A DNA stretch of 64,000 nt from JAICUF01 sp038250675 (GTDB lineage Bacteria; Gemmatimonadota; Gemmatimonadetes; Gemmatimonadales; GWC2-71-9): assembly GCA_038250675.1 (NCBI GenBank), contig JBBSCB010000002.1, positions 133,649 through 197,648 on the forward strand, in the 5' to 3' direction. Positions 59,012 to 64,000 of this stretch are shown here, piece by piece. Under the pieces are notes generated by a model. The model was given only the letters and a program-made list of their open reading frames with translations. It did no database searches and had not been told where the DNA came from. A program made the position numbers and the translations under genes. Position 1 is the first letter of the stretch, and each line of letters starts with the position of its first letter.

Positions 59012-59833
59012 ATGATGTCCAGACGCGTGCTTCGCGCGATGTTCGGGGTGATGGGCCGGATCTCGCCGCCGCTGGGTGCCCGCTGCGCCGAGATGATCTT
59101 CTGCCGACCGCCGGCGCAGCGGACGCGGCCCGATGAGGAGGCCTTCATCGCCACCGGCCGGCCGCTGGGCGTGACGTATGAGGGTGGGGCGTTCAGCGCG
59201 TGGGAGTGGGGCACGGGACCGACCATCGTGCTCGCGCATGGCTGGGGCAGCCGGGCCGGCCGGTGGGCCCCGGCGGTCCCGGCGCTCGTGGCCGCCGGCT
59301 TCCGGGTGGTCGCCTACGACGCGCCCGCGCATGGCGGCTCGCCGGGGTTCCGCGCCTCACTGCCCGAGTTTGCGGCCGCACTTCGGGCGGTGGCAGCGGC
59401 GACCGGCCCGCTCCATGCCGCGGTGGGTCACTCGCTGGGCGGGACCGCCGTCGCCGTGGCGCTGAGCCAGGGCCTCACCGCCGACCGCGCGGTGCTGATC
59501 GCCGCCCCGGCTGATCCGGCCTCCTACGCCGACCGGCTGGCGGAGGAGCTCCGACTGACGACGGTGATCCGGCGGCGTATGCAGCAGAACCTGGAGCGCC
59601 GGCTCCGGCTGTCATGGGACGCCATTCATCTCCCATCCATCGTCCGTGAGCTGACGACCCCGGCGCTGATCATCCACGACCGCGACGACCCCGACGTCAG
59701 CGCCGACAATGCCGAGGCGATCGTGCGGGCGTGGCCGGGTGCCGCGCTGCTGCTGACCGGAGGATTGGGCCACGGTGCGATCCTGCGCGATCGTACGGTG
59801 ATCGCCGCCGTCACGGAGTTTGTGACCCGGTGA
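59012..59833 (+). CDS. Alpha/beta hydrolase
   Basis: A 273-residue hydrolase with HGWGSRAGRW (oxyanion loop), YDAPAHGGS, nucleophile elbow GHSLGGTA, an acid in HDRDDPDVS and a histidine in GLGHGAIL. The N-terminal ~60 residues contain a CRPPAQRTRPDEEAFI segment and may form a lid. Substrate unknown. ATG 59012 or 59015. It overlaps the next small gene by 4 bp (GTGA). Confidence 0.88.
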   Translation: MMSRRVLRAMFGVMGRISPPLGARCAEMIFCRPPAQRTRPDEEAFIATGRPLGVTYEGGAFSAWEWGTGPTIVLAHGWGSRAGRWAPAVPALVAAGFRVVAYDAPAHGGSPGFRASLPEFAAALRAVAAATGPLHAAVGHSLGGTAVAVALSQGLTADRAVLIAAPADPASYADRLAEELRLTTVIRRRMQQNLERRLRLSWDAIHLPSIVRELTTPALIIHDRDDPDVSADNAEAIVRAWPGAALLLTGGLGHGAILRDRTVIAAVTEFVTR

Positions 59834-60099
59834 TCGTGATGGATCGGGAGAACCTGCTCGCCCGCGGCTGGTCGCATGTGGTATCGACCACCCACGACCT
59901 CGAGGAGCTGGAGGCGTTCCGGCGGCGGGTCGGCGCCCCGCCACCGGCGCTTCAACTCGGCAACCGGCGCTGGCCGCACCTCGATCTCAAGGCCGAGCCG
60001 CGCGAACGGGCGCTGGCATGCACCGACATCGTGATCGTGGAGCGGACCAGCGACCTGATCCGTTACGTGCGTGCCGCGCGGGCGTCGGGCGGCCGGTAG
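59830..60099 (+). CDS. Small hypothetical protein
   Basis: An 89-residue soluble protein (VIVMDRENLLARGWSHVV at the start, LEELEAFRRRVGAPPPALQ, HLDLKAEPRERALACTDIVIV). I do not recognise the family with confidence. GTG 59830 overlaps the hydrolase stop; ATG 59839 is an alternative. Its last 37 bp overlap the end of the RND gene on the other strand. Confidence 0.65.
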   Translation: MIVMDRENLLARGWSHVVSTTHDLEELEAFRRRVGAPPPALQLGNRRWPHLDLKAEPRERALACTDIVIVERTSDLIRYVRAARASGGR

Positions 60100-63000
60100 T
60101 CGCGGCCGCGGATGGCCACGAGCAGCGTGGGAATGGCAAAGAGCGTGATGGGCGTGGAGAGGGTGAGTCCGCCGATCACGGCCAGCGCCAGCGGCCGCTG
60201 CAGTTCGCTGCCCGCACCGAGTCCCAGCGCGAGCGGCAGCAGTCCGAAGAGAGTGCAGAGCGTCGTCATGAGAATGGGCCGGAGCCGCACCCGCGCGGCC
60301 TCGCGAATGGCCGGCTCCAGTGCCACCCCGCCCTCGCGCATCCGGTGCCGGGTGAAGTCGAGCAGGATGATGCCGTTCTTTACGATCAGTCCCACCAGCA
60401 GGATCATCCCCATGAATGACGAGACGTTGAGCGGTGTGCCGGTGATGAGCAGGAGCGCCAGCGCGCCCACGAACGACACCGGGGCGGCCATCACGATGAC
60501 CAGCGGCTCCACGAACGACTCGAACTGCACGACCATCACCGCCACCACGCTCACCGCCGCCAGTCCGAGCACAATCAGCAGTGCCCGGAACGCCTCCTGC
60601 TGGCTGGCGTACTGTCCGGCGATCTCGACCCGGATGCCGGCGGGCGGGGGCGCCGCGGCCAGCACGTCCTTGACGTCCTTCATCACGTCGCCGAGGGAGC
60701 GCCCGCTGACGTCCGCGGTGATCGAGATCATCTGCTGCTGATTTTCCCGGAGGAGCTGTGCCCGTGATTCCGCCGGCGTGATCGTCGCCAGCGCCGAGAG
60801 CGGTGTGGGCGTGCCCGAGCCGCGGGCAACCGGCAGTGAGCCCAGGCGGAGCGGGTCGTACCGCATGGAATCGGGCGCGCGGACCCTGACCGCGATCGTC
60901 CGATCGTCGAGCCGGACCTCGCCGGCGGGCACGCCGAGCAGCGGGCCGCTCACGGCGGCGCCGACCTGCGCCGGGGTCAACCCCAGCCGCGCCGCCTGCG
61001 GCCCGTCCACCCGGAGCAGCAGCTCCGCGTTGGGCTCGCTCACGCCGTTGAACAGATCCTGGATCCCGTCCACCTTCTCCATTCCGGCGGACAGATGGCG
61101 CGCGTACTGCTCGAGTGAATCGAGCCGCTCGCCGAACAACTTGATCTCCACCGGACGCGCGTTGCCGGCAAGATCGTTGATGACGTCCGACAGAATCTGG
61201 ACGAACTCGATCCGGAGCCGCGGCACCGCCGCTTCGATGCGGGGCCGGATGTCGTCGATTACCTGAAAGACGCTGCGGGACCGCTTGCTCTGGGGCGAGA
61301 GCCGAGCCACGATGTCGCCCTTGTTCTGCTCGGTGGCAAAGAGCCCGAGCTCGGCGCCGGTGCGCCGCGACGTCCCGACGATCTCCGGCGTCCGTGCCAG
61401 GATCCCCTCCACCACCTTCACCTCGCGGTCGGTCTCGGCCAGGGCGGTGCCGCCCGGCGTGTAGTAGTCGAGGACGAACGCGCCTTCGTCCATCTCGGGC
61501 AGGAAGCCGGTACCCACCGCGCCGTGCACCAGCACGCCCACGACGATGAGCACGCCGGCTCCCGCGAGCATCAGCCGCGGATGGTGGAGCACAGCCCCGA
61601 GCGCACGTTCGTAGTGATCGGCCAGCGAATCGATGCCGCGCCCGATCCGCGCCAGCAGGCCCCCCTTCGACGGGTCCTCCGGTGGCTCGGCGTGGAGGAA
61701 CTGGTCGCCCAGGAGCGGCACGATGCTCAGCGCCAGCAGCAGCGACACGAGCACCGCGATCGTCAGTGTGAGCGAGAGCGCCGCGAAAAACTGCCCCACC
61801 ACCCCCTGCAGCAATCCCAGCGGCAGGAAGACGACGACGGTGGTGATGGTCGAGGTCGTCACCGGCCAGATCAGTTCCTGCAGCGCCTCCCGGATCGCGG
61901 TGCGGCGTTCATCGCCCAGCCGGAGATGCCGGGCGATGTTCTCGGTGATGACCACCGCATCGTCGATCACCAGCCCGATGGCGATGGCCATGGCGCCCAG
62001 CGTCATCAGGTTGAAGGTCTGGCCAAAGAGGCGCATGATCAGCACCGTGATGGCCAGCGTCAGCGGGATGGCGGTGGCGCTGATCGCGGTGATGCGGGCG
62101 TGGCGGAGGAAGACGAGCAGGATCAACGTGGCCAGCGCGGCACCGATGAGCATGGCGTCGCGGACCGAGCGGACCGCGTCGCGCACCAGCGCCGCCTGAT
62201 CGTAGACCGCCTTCAGGCGCACGCCGGGCGGCAGCGTGTGCTCGAACGACGCCGTGGCGCTGGCCACGCTGTCGGCCAGCGCCACGGTGTTTCCGCCGAT
62301 CTGCCGCGTGATGTTGATCAGCGCGGCGGGCCGGCCGTTGTCGCCCGCGATGGCGCGGACGTGATCCTCGGTACCCATCGACACATGGGCGACGTCGCGC
62401 ACGCGGAGACCGCCGTTGATCGCGACGGACGCGATGTCGTCCACCGTATGCGCCTCCTGATCGGTGATGACCAGGTATTGCCGGTAGTCCTTGGCGACGC
62501 GTCCCACCGCGTCCACGGCGGTCGCCTCGCGAATGGCGTCCGCCAGGTCCTGATACGTCAGGCCGGCCTGCACCAGCCGGGCCGGGTCGGCCACCACCTC
62601 GATCTCACGGACATCAGTACCCTGCACGTCCACCCGTCCAACGCCGGGCACGCGGGAGATCACTGGCTTGATCTGATAGCGCGCAATGTCGTACAGCGTG
62701 GCGGGATCGCCGCCCTCCAGATTGTATGAGACGACGGGAAAGAGCGACGGGGTCATTCGCTCAACTTCGACGTCGAGTCCGGCCGGCAGAGTGCCTCTCG
62801 CCTGGTTGACACGGGCCTGCACCAGCTGGAGCGCGGCGATCATGTCGGTGCCGGCGGCAAAGTCCACCCCAATTTCGACCGCGCCGCGAATGGACTTGGA
62901 CCGCACCCGCCGCACTCCGGGCACGACGCTCACCGCCTCTTCGATCGGCCGGGTGACGCTGAACACCACCTGCCGTGCCCCCAGTGCCGAGCCCTGCACC

Positions 63001-63143
63001 ACGACCATGACGCGGGAGAAGACCAGCTCCGGATAGATCGCCGACGGCAGGCGTGTCGCCGACCACACGCCCGCGCCGCTCAGCAGCGCGATCGCGAGGT
63101 AGACGAACCGCCGCTGGCTGATCAGCAGGTCGAAGAGCTTCAC
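60063..63143 (-). CDS. RND-family efflux permease (HAE1/CusA-like)
   Basis: A 1026-residue inner-membrane pump with two repeats of six helices and large periplasmic loops. The proton-relay aspartate pair is in GLVIDDAVVITENIARHL. The N-terminal FVYLAIALLSGAGVWSATRLPSAIYPE and the later FVGALALLLITGTPLNVSSFMGMILLVGLIVKNG blocks are typical. No methionine triad of heavy-metal pumps is obvious, so a drug or lipid substrate is as likely as metal. It overlaps its adaptor gene upstream by 4 bp. Confidence 0.94.
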   Translation of the reverse strand: MKLFDLLISQRRFVYLAIALLSGAGVWSATRLPSAIYPELVFSRVMVVVQGSALGARQVVFSVTRPIEEAVSVVPGVRRVRSKSIRGAVEIGVDFAAGTDMIAALQLVQARVNQARGTLPAGLDVEVERMTPSLFPVVSYNLEGGDPATLYDIARYQIKPVISRVPGVGRVDVQGTDVREIEVVADPARLVQAGLTYQDLADAIREATAVDAVGRVAKDYRQYLVITDQEAHTVDDIASVAINGGLRVRDVAHVSMGTEDHVRAIAGDNGRPAALINITRQIGGNTVALADSVASATASFEHTLPPGVRLKAVYDQAALVRDAVRSVRDAMLIGAALATLILLVFLRHARITAISATAIPLTLAITVLIMRLFGQTFNLMTLGAMAIAIGLVIDDAVVITENIARHLRLGDERRTAIREALQELIWPVTTSTITTVVVFLPLGLLQGVVGQFFAALSLTLTIAVLVSLLLALSIVPLLGDQFLHAEPPEDPSKGGLLARIGRGIDSLADHYERALGAVLHHPRLMLAGAGVLIVVGVLVHGAVGTGFLPEMDEGAFVLDYYTPGGTALAETDREVKVVEGILARTPEIVGTSRRTGAELGLFATEQNKGDIVARLSPQSKRSRSVFQVIDDIRPRIEAAVPRLRIEFVQILSDVINDLAGNARPVEIKLFGERLDSLEQYARHLSAGMEKVDGIQDLFNGVSEPNAELLLRVDGPQAARLGLTPAQVGAAVSGPLLGVPAGEVRLDDRTIAVRVRAPDSMRYDPLRLGSLPVARGSGTPTPLSALATITPAESRAQLLRENQQQMISITADVSGRSLGDVMKDVKDVLAAAPPPAGIRVEIAGQYASQQEAFRALLIVLGLAAVSVVAVMVVQFESFVEPLVIVMAAPVSFVGALALLLITGTPLNVSSFMGMILLVGLIVKNGIILLDFTRHRMREGGVALEPAIREAARVRLRPILMTTLCTLFGLLPLALGLGAGSELQRPLALAVIGGLTLSTPITLFAIPTLLVAIRGRDYRPPDARAART

Positions 63144-64000
63144 GGCGCCGCCGCCCGCACGATCCGGGCGCTGTCCTCGATGCCGTATGCGCCATACGTC
63201 ACGACGGTCTCACCGGGGACGACGCCGCTCCGGATCTCCGCGGCGGACTCCGTGCGTGCGCCCACCTCGACCGCGCGGGCGTGCGCCATTCCCAGGGAAT
63301 CCACCACGAAGATCCGATAGCCTTCGCCGTCCGGCACCAGCGCCTCCACCGGAATGGTGACTGCGGTGGCGTCACGCGCGGTCACGATGCGGCCGTATAC
63401 CGTTTCACCCACTCGCAGCGTCCGCGCCGGCGCCGTCACGCGGGCGCGGACCGGCACGCCGTGCGAGGCGGTGTCCAGCGCGGCGGCCACGTCGGCGACC
63501 ATGGCGGTCCCGAGCGAATCACCCGCCCCGCCTGCCCCTCCGCTCAGCGCGACGGGGTTACCCGGCCGGACCTCGGCGGCCTGGGCCGGCGAGAGCGTCA
63601 GGCGCACGTCGAGCGCGCGGGGATCGACCACCTCGACGAGCGGCGCGCCCGCGTCCACTGGCGCGCCGAGCACCGCATCCATTCGCGTCACCACGCCGGC
63701 CACCGGTGACCGGAGCGTGGCCAGGGTCTCTGCCCGGCGAGCGATGGCCGCTGCGCCCTCGGCCTGCGCGAGCGCGGCGCGGGCCTGCTGGGCATCCTTG
63801 CGCGGCAGGATACCCGCATCGCTCAGGCGGCGCGCGCGCTCATCGTCCTGGCGCGCGCTCGTGAGCGCGGCTTCGGCGCTCCGGACGTCTGCCGCGAACG
63901 TGGTCTGATCGAACTCGACGAGCGGCTGGCCGGCCCGCACGCGATCGCCCGCGGCGACGAGTATCCGCGTGACGCGTGTCGGTGCCGGCGCCGCGAGTTC
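63140..64000 (-). CDS. RND periplasmic adaptor (membrane fusion protein), 5' truncated by window
   Basis: At least 287 C-terminal residues of an HlyD-type adaptor; the frame stays open to base 64000. Visible parts are the first lipoyl half (VAAGDRVRAGQPLVEFDQ), a helical hairpin (SAEAALTSARQDDERARRLSDAG), the second lipoyl half (LRSPVAGVVTRMDAVLG), a beta-barrel and a membrane-proximal domain (IPVEALVPDGEGYRIFVVD). Its stop overlaps the RND start (ATGA), so the two form one operon. The outer-membrane factor, if encoded nearby, is outside the window. Confidence 0.93.
   Translation of the reverse strand, partial: ELAAPAPTRVTRILVAAGDRVRAGQPLVEFDQTTFAADVRSAEAALTSARQDDERARRLSDAGILPRKDAQQARAALAQAEGAAAIARRAETLATLRSPVAGVVTRMDAVLGAPVDAGAPLVEVVDPRALDVRLTLSPAQAAEVRPGNPVALSGGAGGAGDSLGTAMVADVAAALDTASHGVPVRARVTAPARTLRVGETVYGRIVTARDATAVTIPVEALVPDGEGYRIFVVDSLGMAHARAVEVGARTESAAEIRSGVVPGETVVTYGAYGIEDSARIVRAAAP

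Noticed and set aside
61524..62729. Long open frame opposite the RND pump gene
   Set aside because: Histidine/glutamine/arginine-rich shadow without motifs.

Overview
The window is GC-rich, compact chromosomal DNA from a diderm bacterium. It encodes outer-membrane proteins (FadL-type, TolC, DUF5916, DUF3187), MacA- and HlyD-type adaptors, RND transport and Tat-exported enzymes. The mix of DUF5916, DUF3187, DUF3857-like and PHP-PolX genes, very high third-position GC and dense gene overlaps fits Gemmatimonadota best. That assignment is an inference from gene content; no rRNA lies in the window. I saw no tRNA, rRNA, IS element, prophage or CRISPR array.

Layout. 1-3530: end of metH, a homocysteine methyltransferase/MTHFR fusion and an acyl-CoA dehydrogenase. 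3531-4219: gene-free stretch ending in a near-consensus promoter for dacB (4220-5776). 5864-10668: small membrane proteins, an OPT transporter and an M42 peptidase. 10679-15191 (minus): a HEAT-repeat protein, then a four-gene ECF importer. 15324-18742: M28-PDZ peptidase, GAF protein, a decayed deacetylase, an alpha/beta hydrolase and a DUF3857 stump. 18776-24872: PolX-PHP, endonuclease III, YyaL-type thioredoxin protein, cyclophilin and a DUF6941-like protein. 24985-29782: FadL-type porin, SGNH lipoprotein, HD protein and a cardiolipin-synthase-like protein. 29832-38225: an operon joining an ECF sigma factor, a membrane anti-sigma candidate and a Spy/CnrX-type sensor to TolC and MacAB-type efflux, followed by DUF5916. 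38225-46273: oxidoreductase remnant, ClC channel, cytochrome b with a molybdopterin oxidoreductase, exported methyltransferase, FabH and a YggX-like protein. 46280-54313: DUF3187, GlsB-type, TetR, a PDZ/anti-sigma/sigma operon, VIT1 and leuS. 54558-64000: chemotaxis receptor, M48 protease, DCC protein, nucleoside deaminase, hydrolase, and an RND pump with its adaptor (cut by the window end).

Most notable observations. (1) The two ATPases of the ECF importer are degenerate in complementary ways, so their heterodimer should have one canonical and one degenerate ATP site. (2) The PolX homologue has lost all three polymerase aspartates but keeps a complete PHP metal site. (3) A histone-deacetylase-family gene survives only as three out-of-frame pieces. 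(4) A CnrH/Y/X-like regulatory trio opens a MacAB-TolC operon. (5) The YggX-like protein carries two CxxC pairs. (6) Several genes without a Shine-Dalgarno have a -10-like TANNNT hexamer 5-8 nt before the start, suggesting leaderless mRNAs. Convergent genes often abut or overlap by up to 47 bp.
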